In this document: positions 1 to 7,999 of the stretch, one piece after another
How the letters are laid out: every line of letters begins with the position of its first letter
Position numbering within the stretch: position 1 is the first letter of the stretch
Origin: Nonomuraea fuscirosea
GTDB lineage: Bacteria; Actinomycetota; Actinomycetes; Streptosporangiales; Streptosporangiaceae
NCBI RefSeq assembly: GCF_003001935.1
Contig: NZ_PVNG01000003.1
Span: 310,001 to 374,000 of the forward strand
Direction of reading: 5' to 3'
Length of the DNA: 64,000 nt
Translations under genes and position numbers: made by a program
Notes under the pieces: model-generated
Told to the model about the DNA's origin: nothing
The model's database searches: none
The model's input: only the letters and a program-made list of their open reading frames with translations

Positions 1-1
1 G

Positions 2-1198
2 CTGGCCCGCCGCGCCCTCGGCGAGCGGGCCCCGACGCTCGACGTGGTGCCGCTCTTCGAGTCGGGTCAGGACCTGGCCAATTCGCCGGACGTGCTGACC
101 GGCATGCTCGACATCCCGGAGATCCAGCGGCGCCTGGCCGACACCGACCGGCGCATGGAGATCATGCTCGGCTACTCCGACTCGGCCAAGGAACTCGGCC
201 CGGCGGCGGCCACGCTGCGGCTGTACGAGGCGCAGGAGGCGCTGACCGCCTGGGCCGCCGAGCACGACGTCAAGCTGCGCATGTTCCACGGCAGGGGCGG
301 CGCCCTGGGGCGGGGCGGCGGTCCGGCCAACCGCGCGGTGCTGGCCCAGGCCCCCGGCTCGGTCGCCGGCCGGTTCAAGGTCACCGAGCAGGGCGAGGTC
401 ATCTTCGCCCGCTACGGTCACATCGCCATCGCCCGCAGGCATCTGGAGCAGGTGGCCAACGCCGTCCTGCTGGCCTCCTCGCCCACGGTCGGCGCCCGCA
501 CCGCGACGGCGGCGGAGCGCTTCCGCGGCCTGGCCGAGCGGGTGGCCGGGGCCTCGGAGGAGGCGTACCGGGCGCTGACCGAGGCGCCGGGCTTCCCCGA
601 GTGGTTCGGTCTGGTCAGCCCGCTGGAGGAGATCGGCACCCTGCGGCTCGGCTCCCGCCCGGCCCGGCGCGGCCTGGGCGCGCCCCGCTCCCTCGACGAC
701 CTGCGGGCCATCCCCTGGGTCTTCGCCTGGGCCCAGACCCGGGTCAACCTGCCCGGCTGGTACGGCCTCGGCACCGGCCTGGCCTCGGTCGGCTCGCTGG
801 AGGAGCTGCGGGCGGCGTACGCGGAGTGGCCGCTGTTCAACGTGATGCTGGACAACGCGGAGATGTCGCTGGCCAAGACCGACCGCTCGATCGCCAAGCG
901 CTATCTGGCCCTCGGGGGCAGGGAGGACTTCGCCCGCCAGGTGCTGGAGGAGTACGACCGCACCCGTGACCTGGTGCTCAGGGTCACCGGCCACACGCGG
1001 CTGCTGGAGAACCGCAAGGTCCTGTCGCGGGCCGTCCAGCTCCGCGACCCGTACGTGGACGCGCTCTCCCACCTCCAGCTGCGGGCCCTGCGCGCGCTGC
1101 GTACCGAGGACCTGTCGGAGCGGGAGCGCGACCGCATGTCCACGCTCCTGCTCCTGTCGGTCAACGGGGTGGCGGCGGGGCTGCAGAACACCGGCTGA
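2..1198 (+). CDS. ppc: Phosphoenolpyruvate carboxylase, C-terminal part (5' end outside window)
   Basis: Phosphoenolpyruvate carboxylase adds bicarbonate to PEP to give oxaloacetate, an anaplerotic cytoplasmic step. The frame is open from the first bases of the window, so about 398 C-terminal residues are present, less than half of the usual ~900. The segment carries the glycine-rich catalytic loop FHGRGGALGRGGGP, the SDSAKELG stretch, the AIPWVFAWAQTR stretch and the conserved end QNTG, which is the normal C-terminus of the enzyme. Nothing suggests a break. The identification is secure; only the N-terminal half is unseen. Confidence 0.97.
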   Translation: MARRALGERAPTLDVVPLFESGQDLANSPDVLTGMLDIPEIQRRLADTDRRMEIMLGYSDSAKELGPAAATLRLYEAQEALTAWAAEHDVKLRMFHGRGGALGRGGGPANRAVLAQAPGSVAGRFKVTEQGEVIFARYGHIAIARRHLEQVANAVLLASSPTVGARTATAAERFRGLAERVAGASEEAYRALTEAPGFPEWFGLVSPLEEIGTLRLGSRPARRGLGAPRSLDDLRAIPWVFAWAQTRVNLPGWYGLGTGLASVGSLEELRAAYAEWPLFNVMLDNAEMSLAKTDRSIAKRYLALGGREDFARQVLEEYDRTRDLVLRVTGHTRLLENRKVLSRAVQLRDPYVDALSHLQLRALRALRTEDLSERERDRMSTLLLLSVNGVAAGLQNTG

Positions 1199-1242
1199 CC
1201 CCGCTGATCGCGGCCCATGGCGCCCGCCGCCATGGGCCGCGA

Positions 1243-2325
1243 TCAGCGCACACCGGCGAAGAAGGCGATGACGTCGGAGGTCAGCGCCTCGGTGGCGGTG
1301 TGGGCGGTGTAGTGGCCGTGGGCCGGGGCAGGCAGGGTCGTCCAGGAGACGATGTTCGCGTGGTCGCGCTCGGCGAAGCGGCGGATCGACCGGAAGTCGC
1401 CCTCGCCCATGGCCAGCGCGGTCGGCACCGTCGTGGGCTCCTTCGGCTGCTCGGCCCTGGCGTTCTCCCAGTACAGCCGCAGCGCCGAGCCGGCCGTGCC
1501 GGTGAACCAGTGGATGGCCGCGTTGAGCAGCACGAAGTCGTCGTCGAGGTCCTCGTCGAACAGCTGGGCCAGCCAGCCCACGAGCCCGGAGGGCGAGTCG
1601 GCGATGGCGTGCGCGAGCGTCTGCGGCTGCTGCGACTGCAGCACGTTGAAGGCGCCCTTCTCCTTCCAGAACCAGTCGAGCACGGCCAGCCCGGCCTGGT
1701 CCTCCTCGCTCAGGTCCGCGAACTCGGCGGGGTCGCCCGACGGGAACGAGAACAGCTGGGTGACGTGCACGCCGACGACGTGCTCCGCGTCGATCCTGCC
1801 CAGCTCGGGGGAGATCATCGAGCCGGCGTCGTTGCCGGCCGCGCCGTAGCGCTCGTAGCCGAGCCGCGCCATCAGCTCGGCCCACGCCCTGGCGATGCGC
1901 TGGTTGTTCCAGCCCAGCTCCCGCGTCGGCCCGGAGAAGCCGTAGCCGGGCAGCGACGGGATGACCAGGTGGAAGTGGCGGGACAGCGGCTCGACGGCGT
2001 CGAGGTATTCGGCGATCGAGCCGGGCCAGCCGTGGGTGAGGATCAGCGGGAGCGCGTCGGGGTTGTCGGAGCGGACGTGGATGAAGTGGATGTTCTGCCC
2101 GTCGATCTCGGTGGTGAACTGCGGGAAGGCGTTGAGCCTGGCCTCCTGCGCCCGCCAGTCGAACCCGTCGCGCCAGTGGCCGACCAGGCGCCTGACCCGC
2201 TCGACGGCCACGCCCTGGTCGGCGCCGGGGATCTCGTCGGTGAAGCGGGTGAGCGCGAGGCGGGCCTGGAGGTCGTCCAGCTCGGACTGCGGGATGTCGA
2301 CGCGGAAGGGAGTGATGGCGCTCAT
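1243..2325 (-). CDS. Epoxide hydrolase (alpha/beta hydrolase with EHN domain)
   Basis: The 360-residue protein has the N-terminal epoxide-hydrolase (EHN) region followed by an alpha/beta-hydrolase fold. HGWPGS is the oxyanion-hole motif and GNDAGS is the nucleophile elbow with its aspartate; the C-terminal PAHGHYTAH region supplies the catalytic histidine. Such enzymes open epoxides to diols in the cytoplasm. The start at 2325 was chosen because GGAGG lies 7 bases upstream and the sequence MSAITPFRVDIPQSELDDLQ is the usual EHN beginning; the frame is open further upstream but without family similarity. It is convergent with ppc. Two near-identical palindromes lie in its promoter region (2351-2399). 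The substrate is unknown. Confidence 0.88.
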   Translation of the reverse strand: MSAITPFRVDIPQSELDDLQARLALTRFTDEIPGADQGVAVERVRRLVGHWRDGFDWRAQEARLNAFPQFTTEIDGQNIHFIHVRSDNPDALPLILTHGWPGSIAEYLDAVEPLSRHFHLVIPSLPGYGFSGPTRELGWNNQRIARAWAELMARLGYERYGAAGNDAGSMISPELGRIDAEHVVGVHVTQLFSFPSGDPAEFADLSEEDQAGLAVLDWFWKEKGAFNVLQSQQPQTLAHAIADSPSGLVGWLAQLFDEDLDDDFVLLNAAIHWFTGTAGSALRLYWENARAEQPKEPTTVPTALAMGEGDFRSIRRFAERDHANIVSWTTLPAPAHGHYTAHTATEALTSDVIAFFAGVR

Positions 2326-2350
2326 GCGGTGCCTCCGGAAGTTGCGGATC

Positions 2351-2399
2351 GGAACGCTTTGTTCTGTTTCCAGAGTAGCAGAACGGAATGCTTCATTCC
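2351..2399. promoter_or_regulatory. Two 15-bp palindromic operator-like sites upstream of the epoxide hydrolase
   Basis: GGAACGCTTTGTTCT (2351-2365) and GGAATGCTTCATTCC (2385-2399) follow one pattern, GGAAYGCTTYRTTCY, and each is an inverted repeat. On the minus strand a possible -10 (TACTCT) sits between them. This layout suits a dimeric TetR-type repressor. No regulator gene lies beside the hydrolase, so the protein that binds is unknown. Confidence 0.55.
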
Positions 2400-2408
2400 A
2401 CACTTTTC

Positions 2409-3278
2409 TCAGACGGAGACGCGCTCGGCGCCCGCGTACACGTTGCAGCGCTCGCCGCGCAGGAAGCCCACCAGCGTGACCCCGAACTCCCTGGCCAGCT
2501 CCACCGCCAGCGACGACGGCGCCGACACCGCGCACACCACCGGCAGCCCCGCCGCCAGCGCCTTCTGCATGATCTCGTAGCTGGTCCGGCCGCTCACCAT
2601 GAGCACGTGCTCGGCCAGCGGCAACCGCCCGTCCAGCGCCGCCCAGCCGGCCAGCTTGTCGACCGCGTTGTGCCGGCCCACGTCCTCGCGCACCGCCACC
2701 AGCGTCCCCGAGGGGGAGAACAGCCCCGCCGCGTGCAGCCCGCCCGTCTTGCCGAACACCCCCTGGGCCGCGCGCAACGCCGGCGGCAGCCCGTACAGCA
2801 GGCCGGGGGAGAGCGTGAGCAGCCCTCTCGGCACGGGCGCGCACCGCTCGCGCAGCGCGTCGAGGCTCGCCGAGCCGCAGACGCCGCACGCGCTGGAAGT
2901 GAGGAAGTGGCGGTCGAGCGCGGGCAGGTCGGGCACGGGCACGTGCAGGCGTACCGTCACCACGTTGTAGCGCGACTCCGGCGGCGGATCCGCGTCGGCG
3001 CAGTAGCCGATCGCGGCGATGTCGCCGGCCCGCACCAGGCCCTCGCCGTGCAGGAACCCCGCCGCCAGCTCGAAGTCGTGCCCCGGCGTGCGCATGGTGA
3101 TCGCCACGGTCCTGCCCGCGCCGCCGGGCCCGGTCAGCCGGATCTCCAGCGGCTCCTCCGTGGCCAGGTCGTCGCGGCGGTCCCGGGCGGACAGGCCGGA
3201 CAGCTGTCTCACCCGGACCCGGCTGGTCGGCCCCGGCCGCGCCGCCGCCCCGCCCCCGGGGACGTCACGCTCGCTCAT
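2409..3278 (-). CDS. fdhD: Formate dehydrogenase accessory sulfurtransferase FdhD
   Basis: FdhD moves sulfur from a cysteine desulfurase to the molybdenum cofactor of formate dehydrogenase. The 289-residue protein shows the signature SACGVCG, whose two cysteines carry the sulfur, plus the FdhD stretches TPGHDFELAAGFLHGEG, REDVGRHNAVDK and SGRTSYEIMQKA. The C-terminal ERCNVYAG is also typical. The start is uncertain: an upstream ATG at 3308 would add ten residues and neither has a clear ribosome site. No formate dehydrogenase subunit gene lies in the window, so its client is elsewhere. Confidence 0.93.
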   Translation of the reverse strand: MSERDVPGGGAAARPGPTSRVRVRQLSGLSARDRRDDLATEEPLEIRLTGPGGAGRTVAITMRTPGHDFELAAGFLHGEGLVRAGDIAAIGYCADADPPPESRYNVVTVRLHVPVPDLPALDRHFLTSSACGVCGSASLDALRERCAPVPRGLLTLSPGLLYGLPPALRAAQGVFGKTGGLHAAGLFSPSGTLVAVREDVGRHNAVDKLAGWAALDGRLPLAEHVLMVSGRTSYEIMQKALAAGLPVVCAVSAPSSLAVELAREFGVTLVGFLRGERCNVYAGAERVSV

Positions 3279-3339
3279 CCGTCCATCTTGCCTGGTCGGC
3301 GTCGTCATGAGGGGTCACGCCATCCGCGAAGATGGGAGG

Positions 3340-4164
3340 ATGCCCGACTCGCGATACTCCGACCTCGACCGCCCGCCGCTCTCACAGGCGTCGCTCAACC
3401 GGGCCCTGGTCCGTCCCGGCTCGCTGTGGACCGGCGTCACCGTGGTCGAGAGCACCGGCTCCACCAACGCCGACCTGGCAGAGGCCGCCAGGAGCGGAGC
3501 GCCCGCCGGCACGGTGCTGGTGGCGGAGGCGCAGCGGTCGGGCCGGGGCCGCCTGGGCCGCGCCTGGTCGGCGCCGCCCCGCTCGGGCCTGACCTTCTCC
3601 GTGCTGCTCAGACCGCAGGTGCCGGTCGCCGCGCAGGGCTGGCTCTCCCTCCTGTACGGCGTCTCCGCGGCCTCGGCGATCCGCCGCCTGGCCGAGGTGG
3701 ACGTCGGCCTCAAGTGGCCCAACGACCTGCTGATCGGCGAGCGCAAGCTGGCCGGCATCCTGGCCGAGCGGGCCGACGACGCCGTCGTCATCGGCATGGG
3801 GCTCAACGTGACGCTCAAGACGAGTGAGCTCCCGGTCGCGACCGCCACGTCACTGGGCATCGAGCAGGCGGCCTGCCTCGACCGCGACCCGCTGCTGCGG
3901 GCGGTGCTGAGGGAGCTGGAGAGCCACTACCGCGAGTGGACGGAGGCCGGCGGCGACGCGGACGCGTCCGGGCTCCGCCCCGCCTACCTGGCCTCCAGCG
4001 CCACGATCGGGCGGCTGGTCAGGGTGGAGCTGCCGGGGGACCGGTCGCTGACCGGGCTCGCGACCGGGATCGACGGCTCCGGGCACCTCCAGGTCGAGGC
4101 GGACGGCGAGCGCCACACGCTGAGCGCCGGCGACGTGGTCCACGTCCGTCCGGCCGACCTGTAG
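3340..4164 (+). CDS. birA: Biotin--[acetyl-CoA-carboxylase] ligase
   Basis: The 274-residue protein attaches biotin, via biotinyl-AMP, to the carboxyl-carrier domain of acyl-CoA carboxylases. The adenylate-binding loop GRGRLGRAW, the KWPNDLLI motif and the GMGLNV stretch are all present, followed by the C-terminal SH3-like domain. There is no N-terminal helix-turn-helix, so this is the monofunctional type and not a biotin-operon repressor. It is divergent from fdhD. The start at 3340 touches a GGGAGG directly, which is too close for normal use; an in-frame ATG at 3307 is the alternative. Its last codons are duplicated downstream in a 23-bp repeat. Confidence 0.93.
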   Translation: MPDSRYSDLDRPPLSQASLNRALVRPGSLWTGVTVVESTGSTNADLAEAARSGAPAGTVLVAEAQRSGRGRLGRAWSAPPRSGLTFSVLLRPQVPVAAQGWLSLLYGVSAASAIRRLAEVDVGLKWPNDLLIGERKLAGILAERADDAVVIGMGLNVTLKTSELPVATATSLGIEQAACLDRDPLLRAVLRELESHYREWTEAGGDADASGLRPAYLASSATIGRLVRVELPGDRSLTGLATGIDGSGHLQVEADGERHTLSAGDVVHVRPADL

Positions 4165-4224
4165 CCGTCCACGCCGACGACCTGTAGCCGTCCACGCCGA
4201 CGACCTGTAGTCGTCCGCGCCGAA
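4156..4224. repeat. Three 23-bp tandem repeats covering the birA stop codon
   Basis: The unit GACCTGTAGCCGTCCACGCC plus GAC begins at 4156, 4179 and 4202. Copies 1 and 2 are identical; copy 3 differs at a few bases. The TAG of copy 1 is the birA stop codon, so the array looks like a duplication of the gene end into the spacer. A 23-bp unit is about two helical turns. Confidence 0.85.
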
Positions 4225-4291
4225 CGCCGGGAGTCGTCCGGTTGTGTCGTCGGCATAGCAGGCGGGCCGGGTTGGTGGCACGATTTGGGCC

Positions 4292-4804
4292 ATGACCATT
4301 CCCGACCACCATCTGACGCAGGGTGAGCGGCGCGTCCGATCCTTCCACCCCCACTGGAAGCGACTGATCGTCCCCTTCATCGCGCTGGTCCTCATCGCCC
4401 TCGCCTCCGGTGCGGCGCTCTACTTCATCCCCGGCGACTTCGAGTACGCCTTCTACGCCAGGATCGCCGTCGTCGTCGTCGGGCTCATCCTGCTAACGAT
4501 CTGGTCGTTCGTCCCCTACCTGAGGTGGAAGAACACCGGCTACGTGCTCACCACCCACCGCTTCACGATCAGCACGGGCGTGCTCAACAAGTCGACCGAC
4601 GAGATTCCGATCACCAAGGTCAACACGGTGAGCTCGGACCAGACCTTCGCCGAGCGGCTGCTGGGCTGCGGCACGCTGACCGTCGAGTCGGCCGGCGACA
4701 GGGGCGAGATCGTGCTGCGCGACATCCCGCGCATCCAGGACGTCAGGACCGACCTGTTCCGGCTCGTGGAGGACGCCTCGGACGGCGAGCTCGATGGACG
4801 CTGA
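4292..4804 (+). CDS. Membrane protein with bacterial PH (bPH2/YdbS-type) domain
   Basis: The 170-residue protein has a short cytoplasmic N-terminus, two transmembrane helices (about residues 25-45 and 55-75), then a bacterial PH-like domain beginning YVLTTHRFTISTGVLN and including EIPITKVNTVS. This is the architecture of YdbS/DUF304 membrane proteins, whose biochemical role is not established. The start follows a 70-base spacer after the birA-end repeats. The class III cyclase follows on the same strand. Confidence 0.8.
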   Translation: MTIPDHHLTQGERRVRSFHPHWKRLIVPFIALVLIALASGAALYFIPGDFEYAFYARIAVVVVGLILLTIWSFVPYLRWKNTGYVLTTHRFTISTGVLNKSTDEIPITKVNTVSSDQTFAERLLGCGTLTVESAGDRGEIVLRDIPRIQDVRTDLFRLVEDASDGELDGR

Positions 4805-4817
4805 CCTGACCGGCGGC

Positions 4818-4919
4818 AGGTGCTCGACGGGCACCGACTCCTCGGGCCGTAGGTGCTCGACGGGCACCGACTCGTCCGGCCGCAGGTGCTCGACGGGCAC
4901 CGACTCGTCCGGCCGCAGG
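4818..4919. repeat. Three 33-bp tandem repeats before the cyclase start
   Basis: A unit starting AGGTGCTCGACGGGCACCGA begins at 4818, 4851 and 4884, with the first bases of a fourth at 4917. The period is exactly 33 bases, so it keeps reading frame. Each copy contains a GTG in the frame of the cyclase gene. Copy 1 ends in an in-frame TAG (4850-4852), so only copies 2 and 3 could add residues (twice the 11-residue unit MLDGHRLVRPQ) to its N-terminus. Confidence 0.85.
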
Positions 4920-5959
4920 TGAACGAAGCGCGTCCCGGCCGTCCGAGCGCCGAGGAGATCGAGCGGCTGCTGCTCGGCCTGCCGCCGCGCTACACGCGGG
5001 CGGAGGTGGCCGCGGCGAGCGGCGTGCCGCAGCCGCTGGCCGAGCGCATCTGGCGCGCCCTCGGCTTCGCGCAGCGGGCGGACGACGCGGTCGCGTTCAC
5101 CGAGGGCGACGCCGACGCGCTGCGCCGGGTGCGCGGCATGCTCGACGCCGGCCTGCTCGACGAGCCGACGCTCATCCGGATGGCCCGCGCGCTCGGCCAG
5201 ACCACGGCCAGGCTGGCACAGTGGCAGGCCGAGATCATGATGGGCACGCTGGCGCCCGAGCCGGAGCCGCAGCCCGGGCCGGAGCCGGAGGCTGAGCCGC
5301 ACCCCGAGCCGAAGCCGGAGGTTGAGCCGCCCGCGGACGCCGACCTGGACCGGGTGCTCGACACCGCGCGGAAACTGATGCCCGACTTCGAGCATGTGCT
5401 CGTGCACGTCTGGCGGGCCCAGCTGGCCGCCGCCGGCACCCGGCTGCTGGCCATCGCCGACGTGAGCGACGAGCCGGCCCCGGCCAGGGTGCCGATGGCG
5501 GTGGGCTTCGCCGACCTGGTGTCGTTCACCAGGCGCAGCCGCGAGCTGGACGAGAAGGCGCTGGCCGAGCTGGTCGAGGGGTTCGAGTCGCGGGCCTCCG
5601 ACGTGGTGGCCACGCACGGCGCCAGGCTGGTCAAGACGCTGGGCGACGAGGTGCTGTTCACCGCACCGACTGCGGCGCACGCGGCGGCCGTCGCGCTCGA
5701 CCTGGCCGTCACCGACGACCTGCGCATCGGCCTGGCCTACGGCCCGGTGGTGCCGCTGATGGGCGACGTCTTCGGCACGACCGTCAACCTGGCGGCCAGG
5801 CTCACCGCCATCGCCAGGCCGGGCACCATCCTGGTGGACGCGGCCCTGGCCGAGGCCCTGACCGGCCACGGCGGTTACGAGCTGCGCAAGATCCGGCACC
5901 GTCCGGCCAGAGGACTCGGCGTGGTCCAGCCGTATGTCTTGCGGAGATCATCCCTCTGA
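4919..5959 (+). CDS. Class III adenylate cyclase with N-terminal regulatory domain (Rv1264-like)
   Basis: The protein (346 residues from the GTG at 4919) starts with an all-helical region resembling the autoinhibitory domain of mycobacterial pH-sensing cyclases. A proline/glutamate-rich linker follows at about residues 115-140 and then a class III cyclase catalytic domain. FADLVSFT and GDEVLF carry the two metal-binding aspartates, the lysine before GDE fits adenine recognition, and TVNLAARL carries the transition-state Asn and Arg. It probably makes cAMP in the cytoplasm. An in-frame GTG at 4853 inside the upstream repeats could give a form 22 residues longer. The ligand or signal is not visible. 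Confidence 0.85.
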   Translation: MNEARPGRPSAEEIERLLLGLPPRYTRAEVAAASGVPQPLAERIWRALGFAQRADDAVAFTEGDADALRRVRGMLDAGLLDEPTLIRMARALGQTTARLAQWQAEIMMGTLAPEPEPQPGPEPEAEPHPEPKPEVEPPADADLDRVLDTARKLMPDFEHVLVHVWRAQLAAAGTRLLAIADVSDEPAPARVPMAVGFADLVSFTRRSRELDEKALAELVEGFESRASDVVATHGARLVKTLGDEVLFTAPTAAHAAAVALDLAVTDDLRIGLAYGPVVPLMGDVFGTTVNLAARLTAIARPGTILVDAALAEALTGHGGYELRKIRHRPARGLGVVQPYVLRRSSL

Positions 5960-5974
5960 CACAAGATGGCTGGC

Positions 5975-7060
5975 ATGCCGTACGAAGTGCAGGGCGTGGT
6001 CGCCCGGGGCAAGGGCCAGGAAGTTTCGCTCGAGACGGTCATCGTGCCGGATCCGGGTCCGGGCGAGGCGGTGGTCGACGTGCAGGCCTGCGGGGTCTGC
6101 CACACCGACCTCCACTACCGCGAGGGCGGGATCAGCGACGACTATCCGTTCCTGCTGGGCCATGAGGCGGCGGGCGTGGTCGAGGCGGTCGGCCCCGGCG
6201 TCACCGAGGTCGAGCCCGGCGACTTCGTCATCCTCAACTGGCGCGCGGTGTGCGGCCAGTGCCGGGCCTGCCTGCGCGGCCGTCCGTGGTACTGCTTCGC
6301 CACCCACAACGCCAAGCAGAAGATGACCCTCAAGGACGGCACCGAGCTGTCGCCCGCGCTCGGCATCGGCGCGTTCCTGGACAAGACGATCGTGGCGGCC
6401 GGCCAGTGCACGAAGGTCTCGGCCGAGGCGCCGGCCCAGGTGGCGGGGCTGCTCGGCTGCGGCGTGATGGCGGGTCTCGGCGCGGCGATCAACACCGGCG
6501 GGGTGACCCGCGGCGACAGCGTGGCGGTCATCGGCTGCGGCGGCGTCGGCGACGCGGCCATCCTCGGCTCCTCGCTGGCCGGCGCGGCCCGGATCATCGC
6601 GGTCGACGTCGACGATCGCAAGCTGGAGTGGGCCAAGGAGTTCGGCGCCACCCACACGGTCAACTCGCGCGAGAACGACCCGGTCGAGGCCATCCGCGAC
6701 CTGACCGGCGGCAACGGCGCCGACGTGGTCGTCGAGGCGGTGGGCCGGCCGGAGACGTACGAGCAGGCGTTCTACGCCCGTGACCTGGCCGGGACGGTCG
6801 TGCTGGTCGGCGTGCCGACCCCGGAGATGCGCATCGACCTGCCGCTGCTCGACGTGTTCGGCCGCGGCGGCGCGCTCAAGTCGTCCTGGTACGGCGACTG
6901 CCTGCCCAGCCGCGACTTCCCCATGCTCATCGACCTGTTCCTGCAGAACCGGCTGCCGCTGGACAAGTTCGTCTCCGAGACGATCGCGCTCGACGGGGTC
7001 GAGGAGGCGTTCGCCAAGATGCACCGCGGCGAGGTGCTGCGCTCGGTGGTGGTCTTCTGA
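5975..7060 (+). CDS. mscR: S-(hydroxymethyl)mycothiol dehydrogenase (formaldehyde/nitrosomycothiol detoxification)
   Basis: This zinc-dependent medium-chain dehydrogenase oxidises S-hydroxymethyl-mycothiol with NAD and can reduce S-nitrosomycothiol. [15 protein letters not shown], the structural-zinc cysteine cluster [15 protein letters not shown] and the Rossmann loop [10 protein letters not shown] are clear. The stretch [17 protein letters not shown] followed by [19 protein letters not shown] is characteristic of the mycothiol enzyme (Rv2259 type). The start at 5975 ([11 protein letters not shown]) matches the family beginning; an ATG at 5966 would add three residues. The next gene starts on the last base of the stop codon, so the two are translationally coupled. 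Confidence 0.92.
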   Translation: MPYEVQGVVARGKGQEVSLETVIVPDPGPGEAVVDVQACGVCHTDLHYREGGISDDYPFLLGHEAAGVVEAVGPGVTEVEPGDFVILNWRAVCGQCRACLRGRPWYCFATHNAKQKMTLKDGTELSPALGIGAFLDKTIVAAGQCTKVSAEAPAQVAGLLGCGVMAGLGAAINTGGVTRGDSVAVIGCGGVGDAAILGSSLAGAARIIAVDVDDRKLEWAKEFGATHTVNSRENDPVEAIRDLTGGNGADVVVEAVGRPETYEQAFYARDLAGTVVLVGVPTPEMRIDLPLLDVFGRGGALKSSWYGDCLPSRDFPMLIDLFLQNRLPLDKFVSETIALDGVEEAFAKMHRGEVLRSVVVF

Positions 7061-7680
7061 TGATCGACCGGGTCATCACCAAGGGCACGTTCTCGCTCGA
7101 CGGCGGCACGTGGGAGGTCGACAACAACGTCTGGGTGGTCGGCGACGCGCGTGAGGTGGTCGTCATCGACGCCGCCCACGACGCCGCCCCGATCGCCGAG
7201 CGGGTGGGCGGCCGCGCGGTCAGGGCCATCCTGTGCACCCACGCCCACAACGACCACGTCAACGCCGCCGCCGACCTGGCCCGGCTGACCGGGGCGCCGA
7301 TCCGGCTGCACCCGGACGACCAGGTGCTGTGGGAGCAGGTGTACGGCCCTGAGGTTTCGTACGAGCCGCTGGCCGACGGCGAGAAACTGGTGGCCGGCGG
7401 GAACGTGCTGGAGATCCTGCACACGCCGGGCCACTCGCCGGGCGCGGTCTGCGTGTCCGCGCCCGAGCTCGGGGTCCTGTTCAGCGGTGACACGCTGTTC
7501 AAGGGCGGGCCGGGGGCGACCGGGCGTTCCTACAGCTCGTTCGAGACCATCATCGACTCGATCAGGAAGCGGCTGCTGACCCTGCCGGCCGAGACGGTCG
7601 TGCACACCGGTCACGGCGACTCGACCTCGATCGGCGCCGAGGCTCCTCACCTGGAGGAATGGATCGCCAGAGGGCACTGA
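7060..7680 (+). CDS. MBL-fold metallo-hydrolase paired with the mycothiol dehydrogenase
   Basis: The 206-residue protein is a glyoxalase-II-like metallo-beta-lactamase-fold hydrolase. THAHNDHV gives the HxHxDH zinc ligands, TPGHSPG and FSGDTLF the further ligands, and HTGHGDSTSIG the last histidine. It starts on the final base of the dehydrogenase stop codon. The same gene pair is known in mycobacteria (Rv2259-Rv2260). From that context it probably hydrolyses the S-formyl-mycothiol formed by the dehydrogenase, but this is inference. It ends just before two iron boxes that belong to the next operon. Confidence 0.85.
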   Translation: MIDRVITKGTFSLDGGTWEVDNNVWVVGDAREVVVIDAAHDAAPIAERVGGRAVRAILCTHAHNDHVNAAADLARLTGAPIRLHPDDQVLWEQVYGPEVSYEPLADGEKLVAGGNVLEILHTPGHSPGAVCVSAPELGVLFSGDTLFKGGPGATGRSYSSFETIIDSIRKRLLTLPAETVVHTGHGDSTSIGAEAPHLEEWIARGH

Positions 7681-7712
7681 CAGCCGGGGAAGGCGACTGT
7701 GACACAGTCAAC

Positions 7713-7760
7713 ATAGGCAAGCCTAACCAAAGTGGGGTACCTTAGGCGTGCCTAACCTAA
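7713..7760 (+). promoter_or_regulatory. Two IdeR/DtxR-type iron boxes upstream of bfd-bfr
   Basis: TTAGGCGTGCCTAACCTAA (7742-7760) matches the 19-bp IdeR consensus TTAGGTTAGGCTAACCTAA at most positions. ATAGGCAAGCCTAACCAAA (7713-7731) is a weaker second copy; I count 14 of 19 matches. The boxes lie 36 to 83 bases before the bfd start, so the ferritin operon is probably controlled by iron through an IdeR-type protein. Confidence 0.82.
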
Positions 7761-7795
7761 CGGCACCTTCCCCTGCTTGAAAGGCCTGTCCCCGG

Positions 7796-7972
7796 ATGTA
7801 CGTCTGCGTTTGTCGTGCTGTGACCGAGAATGAGGTGCACGACTGCATCGCCTCCGGGGCGACGAGCGCGAAGCAGATTCGCGACACTACAGGTGCTGGT
7901 GGTGACTGTGCCCGTTGTGTACGGAAGATCTGTGCGATCCTGAAACGGTCGGAAGAACTGACGACCGCATAG
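7796..7972 (+). CDS. bfd: Bacterioferritin-associated ferredoxin
   Basis: This is a 58-residue protein with the Bfd [2Fe-2S] cysteine pattern: CVC near the start (Cys4 and Cys6) and CARC (residues 38-41). Bfd docks on bacterioferritin and passes electrons to the haem so that stored ferric iron is released. The start is the ATG at 7796, directly after GGACAGG-complement-poor sequence, so the ribosome site is weak. It stands 27 bases before bfr and shares the upstream iron boxes, so the two are very likely one operon. Confidence 0.9.
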   Translation: MYVCVCRAVTENEVHDCIASGATSAKQIRDTTGAGGDCARCVRKICAILKRSEELTTA

Positions 7973-7999
7973 CCGGATAGCGATGAGGAGCCCGTTTCC

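Noticed and set aside
1243..2889. Upstream extension of the epoxide hydrolase to 548 residues
   Set aside because: The extra N-terminal part is Arg/Ala/Gly-rich shadow of fdhD; the RBS and family beginning are at 2325.
4156..4919. CRISPR-like array from the 23-bp and 33-bp repeats
   Set aside because: The units are directly adjacent without spacers, and no cas gene is present.
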